DNA of 64,000 nucleotides. Origin: JAFAFN01 sp963707555. GTDB taxonomy: Bacteria > Actinomycetota > Acidimicrobiia > Acidimicrobiales > Microtrichaceae. This document shows, piece by piece, positions 20,031 through 28,612 of this stretch. How positions within the stretch are numbered: the first letter of the stretch is position 1; the number at the start of each line of letters is the position of its first letter. A program made the translations under genes and the position numbers. The DNA is taken from NCBI GenBank assembly GCA_963707555.1, contig CAVPQM010000010.1, positions 186,001 to 250,000 of the forward strand, given 5' to 3'. The notes below the pieces were generated by a model. The model was not told where the DNA came from, did no database searches, and saw only the letters and a list, made by a program, of their open reading frames with translations.

Positions 20031-20351
20031 TCAGCTCCGTCCGGGGGTGATGGGCGTGATCGGCGCGGTCGACGGTTCCGCCGTCCGCAGCGACGGGTCG
20101 GCTTCCTGTTCGACCACCAGGCGCAGCCCGGCCCGAGTGCGTCCGTCGTCGATGAGGACCCGGTCGGCCTCGGCCAGCACACGCCCCCGGAACTCGACGA
20201 TGCGTTCGACGACGTCGGCGGGCGATTCGGCCACGACGTACTTCGTGGAGTCGATCAGCGACACGACGGTGTCGCCGCTGGACTCGACACGTTCGATCAG
20301 GTCGGCGTTGATGCCGAGCTGGGTTCCGTTCAGTCGCGTCAAGAGGATCAC
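20031..20351 (-). CDS. flbD: FlbD/SwrD-type flagellar protein
   Basis: The GTG at 20351 is preceded by GGAGG and gives MILLTRLNGTQLGINADL, the diagnostic start of the FlbD/SwrD family, followed by DSTKYVVAESPADVVERI. SwrD in Bacillus is needed for full stator torque, and here it directly precedes motA and motB. The core is followed by about 40 residues of less conserved tail. A sigma-28-like promoter and a hairpin lie just upstream at 20406-20445. Confidence 0.9.
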   Translation of the reverse strand: MILLTRLNGTQLGINADLIERVESSGDTVVSLIDSTKYVVAESPADVVERIVEFRGRVLAEADRVLIDDGRTRAGLRLVVEQEADPSLRTAEPSTAPITPITPGRS

Positions 20352-20405
20352 GACACGCCTCCGTGCGTCTTCGTCACCGGGTGGCCTCATGCCGCCCGGA
20401 GGTCA

Positions 20406-20431
20406 ATCGGTCCGAGCCCCTCTCCGGTGAG
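20406..20431 (-). promoter_or_regulatory. Sigma-28-like promoter upstream of flbD-motA-motB
   Basis: Minus strand CCTCA, 17 bases from CTCA (20431-20428) to CCGATTGACC (CCGAT at 20410-20406). It lies 55 bases upstream of the flbD GTG, in the gap after flgE. The -35-like half lies within the loop of a strong hairpin at 20417-20445. Confidence 0.58.
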
Positions 20432-20445
20432 GATCCGGAGAGGGG
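20417..20445 (-). terminator. Hairpin after flgE, overlapping flbD promoter
   Basis: Perfect 11-base inverted repeat, CCCCTCTCCGG at 20417-20427 and CCGGAGAGGGG at 20435-20445, with a 7-base loop. It starts 35 bases after the flgE stop on the minus strand. No T-tract follows, as is common for actinobacterial terminator-like hairpins. It could terminate or attenuate flgE transcripts before flbD. Confidence 0.55.
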
Positions 20446-20479
20446 CCGAACGGATCAGATTTCGCGCGAGCCGGACGGC

Positions 20480-21751
20480 TCAGCGCTTGATGTTCACGAG
20501 CTCCTGGAGCAGCTCGTCCGAGGTCGTGACGACACGGGAGTTCGCCTGGAAGCCGCGCTGGGCGACGATCAGGTTGGTGAACTCCGCCGCCAGGTCGACG
20601 TTCGACATCTCGACGCTGCCCGCCGCGAGCAGGCCGCGGCCACCCTGTCCGGCGACACCGAGCTGGGCGAGACCCGAGTTGATCGACGGGCGGTAGTTCG
20701 AGCCGCCGTTCTTCTCGAGGCCCTCGGGGTTCGCGAACGTCGCCAGCGCGATCTGGCCGATCACGCGGTTGCCGCCGTTGGTGTACGAACCGACGATCAG
20801 GCCGTCCTGGCCGACCGAGAAGCTCTCGAGGGTGCCGGCGGCGGAGCCGTCCTGGTCGATCGCCGTCACCGTCGACAGGTTGCCGAACTGCGAGATGCGG
20901 TTCGGCGCACCGGCGGCACCCAGGCTGATGGCGATGTCGTTGCCGGCCGCGAAGCCCGGCACCGTGCCACCGGCGATGGTGAGTCCGTAGCCCGAGGTGA
21001 GCTCACCGTTCGCCCCGAAGGTCATCGCGCCGTTGGTCACGGCGTTGCCCGCAGCGGGCGGCGTCGGCTGGAGCACACCGCCGGCGTCGACGAAGCGGTA
21101 CGCAGCGGTCCAGGCGTCGGCCGCGGTCTTGGTGAACTCGAAGCGCACCGTGACGGGGTTGCCCTGGCCGTCGTACACCTCGATCGAGTTGGCGATGGTG
21201 GCGCCGATCTCGGCGTCGGAGGGCAGGTTGCCGCCCAGGACGACCGACGTCGTGCGCGTCGGGGCGATGATGTCGCCGACGGGGATCACGACGTCGCCGA
21301 CACCGGCGTTGGTGTTGACGTTGCCGCCTGCGTCGGCCTGCCAGCCCTGGAGCATGGCGCCGCTCTGGGTGACGAGACGTCCGAGTGAGTCGGGCGAGAA
21401 CGAGCCGGCGCGGGTGTAGAGCTGCTGGCCGCCCTGGTTCACGACGAAGAACCCGTCACCCTCGATCGCGAAGTCCGTCGAGCGACCGGTCAGCTGCAGC
21501 GCGCCCTGGGAGAAGTTCGTGGTGGTGCCGGCGACCTTGGACCCGAGGCCGATCTGTGCGGGGTTGCTGCCGCCGACGTTGGCGCCGGCGGCACCGGCGC
21601 CCCGCAGCGTCTGGCTGAGCACGTCCTGGAACACCACGTTCGAGGACTTGAAACCGGAGGTGTTGACGTTGGCGATGTTGTTGCCGACGACGTCCATCAT
21701 CGTCTGGTGGTTCCTGAGGCCGGAGACGGCGGAGTACATGGATCGGATCAT
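20480..21751 (-). CDS. flgE: Flagellar hook protein FlgE
   Basis: Intact 423-residue hook subunit. N-terminal rod/hook signature MYSAVSGLRNHQTMMDVVG then NNIANVNTSGFKSS; the central part has FAIEGDGFFVV and LYTRAGSF; the end reads EMSNVDLAAEFTNLIVAQR and GFQANSRVV. The ATG at 21751 has AGGAGCCC directly upstream. It follows flgD, the hook cap, as expected. No separate flgF or flgG rod gene is seen in the window. Confidence 0.95.
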   Translation of the reverse strand: MIRSMYSAVSGLRNHQTMMDVVGNNIANVNTSGFKSSNVVFQDVLSQTLRGAGAAGANVGGSNPAQIGLGSKVAGTTTNFSQGALQLTGRSTDFAIEGDGFFVVNQGGQQLYTRAGSFSPDSLGRLVTQSGAMLQGWQADAGGNVNTNAGVGDVVIPVGDIIAPTRTTSVVLGGNLPSDAEIGATIANSIEVYDGQGNPVTVRFEFTKTAADAWTAAYRFVDAGGVLQPTPPAAGNAVTNGAMTFGANGELTSGYGLTIAGGTVPGFAAGNDIAISLGAAGAPNRISQFGNLSTVTAIDQDGSAAGTLESFSVGQDGLIVGSYTNGGNRVIGQIALATFANPEGLEKNGGSNYRPSINSGLAQLGVAGQGGRGLLAAGSVEMSNVDLAAEFTNLIVAQRGFQANSRVVTTSDELLQELVNIKR

Positions 21752-21855
21752 CTGGGCTCCTGGGAGGTTCGGGGAGTTCGTGTGGGGTGAGGGAGTGGGT
21801 GAGGGGTGAGGGAGTGGTGGGTCGAGCGGCGCGGCGGATGGGTGTGACGCGTGGT

Positions 21856-22266
21856 TCAGCTGATGCCGGTGACCGCCTCCAGTGGGATCTTCTTGCCGTC
21901 GACGCTCAGATGGACGCCGTCGATCGACGAGGTCGCAGCGCTGACGCGGGCGGTGAGCGTGGAACCGTCCTCGCCGATCCAGCTCACGTTGCGACCGATG
22001 AGGCCGCTCGCTGCGGACAGGCCGAGCGCCCGTGTCGTGGTCTCGCCCTGCTGGGTGAGCAGCTCGAGCTTCTCGACGGTGGTGAACTGCGCGGTCTGTG
22101 CCATGAAGTCGCCCGGGTCCGACGGGGCGAGCGGATCCTGGTAGCGCAGCTGCGCGACGAGCAGCTTGAGGAAGGCGTCCTTGCCCAGCTGGTCGTTCGC
22201 GGCCTTGGCGGGCGCTGTTGCGGGGTTGGGGGCGACGGGGCTCGCCGCTCCGACAGGGGTGGGCAT
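21856..22266 (-). CDS. flgD: Hook-capping protein FlgD
   Basis: 136-residue protein with the FlgD N-terminal signature LGKDAFLKLLVAQLRYQDP, followed by FMAQTAQFTTVEKLELL and GLIGRNVSWIGEDG. FlgD is the scaffold for hook polymerisation. It is short compared with many FlgD proteins (about 200 residues or more), lacking the larger C-terminal domain; short forms are known in Gram-positives. It lies between fliK, which measures hook length, and flgE. Confidence 0.92.
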   Translation of the reverse strand: MPTPVGAASPVAPNPATAPAKAANDQLGKDAFLKLLVAQLRYQDPLAPSDPGDFMAQTAQFTTVEKLELLTQQGETTTRALGLSAASGLIGRNVSWIGEDGSTLTARVSAATSSIDGVHLSVDGKKIPLEAVTGIS

Positions 22267-22277
22267 GGCGTTGCTCC

Positions 22278-23835
22278 TCAGAGGTCGATGGCGACGAGGC
22301 CGCCGCGATGGTCGGTGGCGCGATGGTCGGTGGTGCGATGGTCGGTGGCGCGATGGTCGGTGGACGGACGGGACTCGGGATCGGGGGCGCGCCGTGCGGC
22401 GCGGTCGTCACCGACCCGGTCGCCCGAGGTCGAGGGGCGCCCGTCGGCCGCTCCCTGGCGACGTTCCCCGAGATCCAGGTCGCCGAGGTCGACGCCGGCT
22501 CGAGCCAGCTGGTGGCGGAGCTCGGCCATCGTCGATGCCAACCGGTCGGCGGTCGATGCCGAGTCGGCGGCCAGGTGCAGGTGGGTGACACCGTCGACGA
22601 GGCGTGCTTCGACGGTGATGGCACCGAGCTCGGCGGGGTGGAGCTGGATCGTCAGGGTCTGGGTGCGTTCGTTGCGTCGCAGCGACGCGCCGAGCCGGGC
22701 GCCCAGTTCGTCGAGCTCGACACCGCGTGGGTCGGGCGCCGATGCGCTGACGGCTGCCGGCGCCGTGGGCGCCGTGGGTGTCGAGGTCGGCGGCGCAGCG
22801 AGCACCGCGGCGGCGGGACCGGCCCCGGTCGGCGACGTCGTCGGGGCAGCGAGGGCCACGCCGGGTGCGGCATCGCCGTCGGCGACCGCGTGCGACGGGA
22901 CGACGCCGCCCGGTCGTGTCGCACCGAGCGGGCCACGCTCGGCAGCGGCCGCGTCGGCAGCCGGCCCGGCGGTGGCGGCCGGGGCGTCGGTCAGCGTGGT
23001 CGCGGGGTCGCCCGGCCCCTCGGGCGACGTCGCGTCGACGGCGCCGAGCGGGTGTGCGCCGGATGGACCGGCGGATGGACCGGCTGTGGCGTCGTTCGCC
23101 GCAGCGACGACGGACGGCGTGCCGGTCGACGACACGCCGCTCGTCGCGCCGGCGGGTGCTGTGCCGGTCGGCGTTGCGCCGGTCGGTGCGGCGGCCGGAG
23201 AGGCCGCTGGCGTGCCGGTCGAAGCTGGCGTGCCGGTCGAAGCTGGCGTGCCGGTCGAAGCTGACGTGCCGGTCGCCGGGTGCTGGCCCGACCCGCTCGT
23301 GACGCTCCGCTCCTCCACGCTGCCGTCGTGCCCGGTACCGATGTCCTCGGCCGTCGCCTCGACCTGGGAGCCGAGCGCGGACCGGCGTGCGTCGGAGGTG
23401 TCTGCGTGCTCGGGCTCCGCCCGGGGCGGCCGTGCCTCGACCGCGGCCATCGAAGCGGACTCGTCCGACCGCTCGTGCTCGCCGTTCGTCGTGCGGTCGG
23501 CCGTGGTGCGGTCGTTCGTCGTGCGGTCGTTCGTGGTGCGGTCGTTCGTGGTGGCGGTCGGCCTCACGCATCGACGAGTCGACGGATCGTTCGGACCGGG
23601 CCCCCGACCGCTCGGACGCGTCCCGGGCCTGCTCGGCGCGCCGCGACGAGCGGGACGTGGCGTCACGTTGGTCACGCCGGGCGCGCTCCACGGCCCGGTC
23701 GAGCGTGCGGGTGAAGTCGGAGTCGTCGGATCGACGGCCCCCCTCCCCCGGTGACGGCTCGCGCCGGTGAGCGGACACCGCTGCACCCCTGGGCATCTCG
23801 GGAGCGCCCGGCAGGGCCACGGGTCGAGCGGTCAT
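22278..23835 (-). CDS. fliK: Hook-length control protein FliK, repeat-rich, one frameshift
   Basis: The conserved C-terminal domain is visible near the end: TQTLTIQLHPAELGAITVE, DGVTHLHLAAD and TMAELRHQLARAGVDLGD. It switches FlhB specificity when the hook is complete. The N-terminal two thirds are low-complexity (Arg/His/Asp-rich, then Ala/Thr/Pro/Gly-rich), as in FliK rulers. Three minisatellites lie inside the gene (22305-22364, 23206-23277, 23484-23560). The last unit of the third has one extra G, which appears to cause the frameshift. Total about 518 codons. The start overlaps the stop of the upstream peptidoglycan hydrolase gene. Confidence 0.9.
22305..22364 (+). repeat. 15-bp minisatellite, 4 copies, in fliK
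   Basis: Four tandem 15-base units of the form gcgatggtcggtggN, differing mainly in the last base. On the minus strand they encode alternating TDHRA/TDHRT pentapeptides near the FliK C-terminus. The unit is a multiple of three, so copy-number change would keep the frame. Confidence 0.9.
23206..23277 (+). repeat. 18-bp minisatellite, 4 copies, in fliK
   Basis: Four tandem 18-base units (gctggcgtgccggtcgaa and variants; the fourth ends in gcc). They encode six-residue STGTPA-type repeats in the FliK ruler region. Copy-number changes would stay in frame and alter ruler length. Confidence 0.92.
23484..23560 (+). repeat. 15-bp minisatellite, 5 copies, in fliK, with 1-base insertion
   Basis: Five units of about 15 bases (gttcgtcgtgcggtc and variants, one ggccgtggtgcggtc) encode TTNDR/TTADR-type repeats on the minus strand. 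The last unit has one additional G (gtggtggcggtc), which accounts for the frame change in fliK. Confidence 0.88.
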
Positions 23836-24854
23836 CGCACACCTCCGACGAGCGTCATGATCTTGGACACGTAGTTCTGGGTCTCGGAGTACGGCGGGAT
23901 GCCGCCGTGGCGACGCACCGCACCCTCGCCGGCGTTGTAACCGGCCAGGGCCAGCTCCAAGGAGCCGAGTCGGCCCCGCAGCTGGGTCAGCAGCCGGGCG
24001 GCGCCGTCGATGGCCTGGGCGGGGTCGAGCGGATCGATGCCCATGGCGCGGGCGGTCCCCGGCATGAACTGCATCAGCCCGCGTGCGCCGGCCGGGCTGA
24101 CCGCGGCGGCGTTGCCGCCGGACTCGACCTTGGCGACCGCTGCGAGCAGGTTCGGGTCGATGCCGTGTCGGGCTCCCGCCTGGGCGAAGAGCTGGGCGTA
24201 GGGGACGAGTGCGGGAGTCGACGCGACCACGCTGCCGGCGGCACCGGTCGCGTTGCCGTATCCACCGACCCCGTACGCGTTCGGGAAGGAGCTGCCGAGG
24301 GCACCGACCGAGGTCGGCGTGTCGGGCACCACGCGACGGATCGCGGTCGGGGTGCGGTGCATGTCGGTGATCTTCACGACGTCACCGGTGCGCGGTGCGT
24401 GGATGATCTTGCCGTCACCCACGTAGATCGAGATGTGGTCGACCGGTTCACCGAACGCGACCAGGTCACCGGGTCTGGCCTGGTCGATGCTCGGCACCTC
24501 GGTGCCCTCGCGCGCCTGGTCACGACTCACCCGGGGCAGCTCGATCCCCAGGCGGCGGTACACGTGCTGGACGAAGCCCGAGCAGTCCAGGCCGCGCTCC
24601 GGGTCGGTGCCGCCCCACAGGTACGGGATGCCCTGGTAGGTCTCGGCGAGCCGGACGGCCTCGTCACCCATGCCGCTCGACGCCGTCGACGAGGTGTCGA
24701 CGGCCCCCGGCGACGTGGTGCCGGCGTTGGCGAGCAGCGCGGCGAAGTCGGTCGCCGACGCGGTCGACGCAGCGGTCGACACCGTCGGGGTCGGCGCGAA
24801 GCGCGCCTGGATGGCCGCGATGCGGGCGAACGCCGGTGCGGCGACGGGACTCAT
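23832..24854 (-). CDS. NlpC/P60 plus lytic transglycosylase fusion (flagellar PG hydrolase)
   Basis: Intact 340-residue protein with two peptidoglycan-cleaving domains. Residues 60-185: NlpC/P60 endopeptidase, with catalytic Cys in GLDCSGFVQHVYRRLGI and His in PVDHISIYVGDGKIIHAP. Residues 215-335: soluble lytic transglycosylase, with catalytic Glu in VAKVESGGNAAAVSPAGA and GLMQFMPGTARAMGI, LALAGYNAGEGAV. It sits between fliJ and fliK with stop/start overlaps on both sides, so it is co-translated with flagellar genes. It most likely opens the wall for rod passage, the job of FlgJ elsewhere. No clear signal peptide is visible, suggesting export by the flagellar apparatus itself. Confidence 0.9.
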   Translation of the reverse strand: MSPVAAPAFARIAAIQARFAPTPTVSTAASTASATDFAALLANAGTTSPGAVDTSSTASSGMGDEAVRLAETYQGIPYLWGGTDPERGLDCSGFVQHVYRRLGIELPRVSRDQAREGTEVPSIDQARPGDLVAFGEPVDHISIYVGDGKIIHAPRTGDVVKITDMHRTPTAIRRVVPDTPTSVGALGSSFPNAYGVGGYGNATGAAGSVVASTPALVPYAQLFAQAGARHGIDPNLLAAVAKVESGGNAAAVSPAGARGLMQFMPGTARAMGIDPLDPAQAIDGAARLLTQLRGRLGSLELALAGYNAGEGAVRRHGGIPPYSETQNYVSKIMTLVGGVR

Positions 24855-25357
24855 GAGCGCCGGTTCCCTCGTCGTGTCCGGTCCGTCGTTCCGTCCCGGT
24901 CGGCGTCGTCCTCGTCGCCGGCCGCCGACGTCATGGTGCCCGCGCGACTGGTGGCGAGCTCGTCCAGGTCGATCTGCTCGAGACGTTCCATCTCGAGTCG
25001 GTGCTCGGCGCGGGCCCGCTCGTCGAGGCGTTCCATGGTCCGCAGTGCGACGACCGCCGCCTCCCAGTCCTCCTGGCTGCGTCGGCGCAGGTCCGAGGCG
25101 TGCGCCTCGGCGACCTGGCTCGCGACGAGCGCGTCGAGCATGCGTCGTTGGTGGTCACGTCGGCGGGTGTGCGCCAGCGTCGTGGGGTCGTCGGCCGGCG
25201 CGCTGCGAGCGGCGGAGAACCGGCTGCGGCGGGTCGCGGTGGCGGCGTGGGCCTCGTCCTCGGCGCGACGAGCCATGGCCAGCTCGACGCGGCTCTGCTC
25301 CTCCTGGAGCTGCCGCACGCGCAGCACCGGCTGCAGACGGAACCGGTAGCCGCGCAT
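24851..25357 (-). CDS. fliJ: Flagellar export chaperone FliJ
   Basis: 168-residue, highly charged, coiled-coil protein starting MRGYRFRLQPVLRVRQLQEEQ, the typical FliJ start (F-R-L-x-x-V-L). Long Arg/Glu/Ala helices follow and the tail is acidic then basic. FliJ links the FliI ATPase to FlhA and recycles chaperones. The ATG at 25357 overlaps the fliI stop by one base (TGATG). Confidence 0.9.
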   Translation of the reverse strand: MRGYRFRLQPVLRVRQLQEEQSRVELAMARRAEDEAHAATATRRSRFSAARSAPADDPTTLAHTRRRDHQRRMLDALVASQVAEAHASDLRRRSQEDWEAAVVALRTMERLDERARAEHRLEMERLEQIDLDELATSRAGTMTSAAGDEDDADRDGTTDRTRRGNRRS

Positions 25358-26755
25358 CAGCGGGCTGCTCCAGCCGAGCCGGGCAGCGGCCCCGGCTCAC
25401 CCAGCAGGGCGGCGAGCTGCTGCCACGCCACGCCGGGCGCGTCCCGCTCGTCCATGCCCTGGCGCAGGAAGGCGTCGATCCCGGGTCGCAGCGCGAGCAC
25501 ACGGTCGACGAGCGGATCGGCACCGGCGACGTAGGCGCCGATGTCGACCAGGTCCTTCACGTCGCGATGGGCGGCGAGCAGCCGCCGCAGGTCGCGGGCG
25601 AGCTGTTGCTGCTCGGCGGTGGTCACCGCGCTCGACACGCGCGACACGCTGTCGAGCACCTCGATCGACGGGAAGTGACCGGACGAGGCGAGCGATCGCG
25701 ACAGCACGACGTGGCCGTCGAGGATCGATCGGGCGGTGTCACCGATCGGGTCGTTCATGTCGTCGCCCTCGACGAGCACGGTGTAGATGCCGGTGATCGA
25801 CCCGTGTTCCGAGGTCCCGGCGCGCTCGAGCAGTCGGGGCATGAGCGCGAAGGTCGACGGCGGGTAGCCGCGGGTCGCGGGCAGCTCGCCGGCCGAGAGC
25901 CCGATCTCGCGCTGTGCCATCGAGACGCGCGTCAGGCTGTCCATCAGCAGGTTCACGTGCGCGCCCTGGTCGCGGAACCACTCGGCGATGCGGGTCGCGA
26001 CGAAGGCCGCGCTGCGGCGGACGGTGGCCGGCGCGTCAGAGGTCGCCACCACCACGACCGAGCGGGCCAGACCCTCGGGGCCCAGGTCGACGTCCATGAA
26101 CTCGCGCACCTCACGGCCGCGCTCGCCGACGAGCGCCAGGACCGAGATGTCGGCGTCGGTGCCGCGCACGATCATCGACAGCAGGCTCGACTTGCCCACA
26201 CCGGAGCCGGCCATGATGCCGACACGTTGACCGCGACCGAACGGGACCATCGTGTCGAGTGCCCGCACCCCCAGGTGCACGGGCTGGCGGACCAGCGGTC
26301 GACGCAGCGGGTCGGGTGTCGAGTTGTGGAGCTCGGCGCGCTCCAGGTGGGCGAGCGACGGACCGCCGTCGATGGGGCGTCCGAGCCCGTCGAGCACACG
26401 ACCGCGCAGCTCGGCACCGACGGGAGTCGTGAGCGGCGAACCCGTCGCCCGCACGCGGTCGCCGATGCGCAGTCCCTGCACCTCGTCGAGCACCATCGCC
26501 ACCGGGCCGCGGTCGCCGAGTGCGACCACCTCGGCGGGCACCGGCGCCGGCGCGGAGCGGGTGCTGAGCATCATGACCTCGCCGATCGCGGCGTCGACGC
26601 CCTCGGTCTCGACGGTGAGTCCGACCACACGTGCGACCCGGCCCGACACGTCCGGCGACGCGGCGGCGACCGTGTCGCGCCGGTGCAGGTCGCCCAGCGC
26701 GGGCAGATCCAACGCGGGCAGATCGGGGAGGTCAGCGCGGCAGGTCGAGGCTCAC
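25357..26755 (-). CDS. fliI: Flagellum-specific ATPase FliI
   Basis: FliI is the hexameric export ATPase. Walker A is GIMAGSGVGKSSLL; Walker B lies in GAHVNLLMDSLTRVSMAQRE; further landmarks are ALVGERGREVREF, GELPATRGYPPSTFALMP and ITGIYTVLVEGDDMNDP. The conserved frame is open from a TTG at 26712. The likelier original start is the GTG at 26755, which overlaps the fliH stop as GTGA and reads MSLDLPR. That requires a one-base indel near 26733 in a stretch of repeated gatctgcccgcg. About 450-465 residues, normal for FliI. Confidence 0.95.
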
Positions 26756-27577
26756 GGGACGAGCACCTCACGGACGCGGGCCAGCGCCGAACCGACGCTC
26801 GCGTCCACGCGGGTCGAGTCGACGTCGAGCAGGCACGATCCGGGCTCGACGTCGCCGTCGACGACGATCGTCAGCTCCGAGCCGACGAGCAGCTCGCCGG
26901 GGTCGGCCACGAGGCGGGAGGCGTCGTCGGGGTGCAGCCGCACCACGGCCGAGCTCACGGTCGCACCGGCGTGCGGCAGCGCGGCGACCGCCCGACGGAT
27001 CGCGTCCGCGCCGGGATCGACCGCGGTCCGCAGCTCGCGCTGCAGCACCTGCTCGGCGATGCCGAAGGCCAGCTCGGTCGCGGCCCGGGCGACCTCGTCG
27101 GCGAGCGAGGCGACCTGCAGTCCGTGATCGGCGACGCTCGCGCGCAACGTCGGCGAGCAGCTCGCTCGCCGCACGTTGACCGGCGTCGAGCGCCTCGTGT
27201 CGACCGGCTTCGTGGCCGTCGCGGTACCCCTCGGCATGACCGTCGCGGCGGCCGTGGTCGAAACCGGCACGATGGCCGAGCTCGAACGCGATCGATGCGT
27301 GGCGCTGCTCCTCGACCGCGGCGAGCTCCACGGGGTCGGGCTCGGGGGCGGGCGGTTCGACCTCGACGATCGCCTCGACCAGTGGCAGCACGACCGGGAC
27401 CGGATCGGGCACCACCGGGACGACCTGCTGCTGGGCGAGCAGCTCGTCGACCCACGCGGGCAACCGCTCGGCCACGTCGTCGACGCCCCCGACCGCGTCG
27501 AGGTGTGACAGGTCGTCGAACTCGACCGGTCGGATCGAGTCGTCGAACGAGGTGTGCAGGCGGCTCGCGACGGTCAT
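26752..27577 (-). CDS. fliH: FliH-like flagellar export stator protein, one frameshift
   Basis: The N-terminal region contains EEQRHASIAFELGHRAGFDHG followed by GHAEGYRDGHEAGRH, the Gly-x-x-x-Gly helix region diagnostic of FliH. After a frameshift near 27165 the C-terminal globular domain continues: VASLADEVARAATELAFGIA, ELTIVVDGDVEPGSCLL and VREVLVP. FliH regulates FliI. The ATG at 27577 overlaps the fliG stop (ATGA). Confidence 0.9.
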
Positions 27578-28612
27578 TCGACGAACTCCTCCATCGAGCG
27601 GACCAGGACGATGTCGCCGGCTTCCTCGAGCTCGCGGATGATGCGCACGACCGCGCCCTGGGCTTCTTCGACGGCGGACAGACGCACCGATCCCAGCAGC
27701 GAGATGTCCTCGTCCAGGGTCTCCGCGGCACGCGACGACAGGTTCGACATGACCTTGTCGCGGACCTCGACGCGCATGCCCTTGAGCGCCAGCGCCAGGT
27801 CCTTGGTGTCGACCCGGCGCAGGATCTGCTGCACCGCGCGGTCGTCGAGGGTGATGATGTCCTCGAAGACGAACATGCGGGATCGCACCTCGTCGGCCAG
27901 GTTGGCGTCGTGGTCGTCGAGGCCCTCGAAGATGAGGCGTTCGGTGGCGCGGTCGGTGCGGTTGAGCACCTCGACCAGCGACTGCACTCCCCCGGCGGTC
28001 GACAGGTCGCTCTGCTGGGCGAACGAGGCGAGGCGCTTCTCGAGGGCGTTCTCGACCACCGCGATGATGTCGGGCGACGTGCGGTCCATCGTCGCCACCC
28101 GGACCGCGACGTCGCGCTGGGTGTCCTCGGGCAGACCCGGACAGCACCAGCGCCGCAGCGTCGGGCGACATGTGGGCCAGCAGCAGGGCGACGGTCTGGG
28201 GGTGCTCGTCACGGATGAAGGACAGCACCATGCGCGGATCGATCCGACGGACGAACTCGAAGGGAGCAGAGACGAACGTGCCCGAGAGCCGCTCGTAGAT
28301 CTCCTCGGACTTCTCGGCGCCCAGGCTTGCCTCGAGCAACTCGCGGGCGACGGTGATGCCGCCGAGTGCGATGTGCTGGCGGGCCTTGGCGGTCACGTCG
28401 AACTCGCCGAGCACGCCCTCGACGACCTCTGGGGGCACGTCGCCGAGGCGGGCCACCTCGGCCATGATCTCGGTGATCTCGCCCTCGTGCATCTCGCGCA
28501 GCACCTTCGCGGCGCGGTCGGTGCCGAGGGTCATGAGCAGGACCGCGGACTTCTGGGTGCCGGTCAGCTGGTCGGCGGTCTGGATGGTCCGACCGTCGGT
28601 CGCGGTGCTCAT
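27574..28612 (-). CDS. fliG: Flagellar motor switch protein FliG, one frameshift
   Basis: FliG is the torque-generating rotor protein. N-terminal: TGTQKSAVLLMTLGTDRAAKV. Middle domain: RRIDPRMVLSFIRDEHPQT then VALLLAHMSP (the EHPQ motif). C-terminal domain: FEDIITLDDRAVQQILRRV and DTKDLALALKGM, with the charged torque helix. A frameshift near 28135 separates middle from C-terminal parts. Length about 345 residues, near normal. Overlaps fliF and fliH. Confidence 0.95.

Noticed and set aside
24670..28218. Plus-strand open frame of about 1180 codons opposite fliG-fliJ
   Set aside because: It is the antisense of well-recognised flagellar genes; open frames on the opposite strand are expected at this GC content and the translation is Arg/Gly/Asp-rich with no motif.
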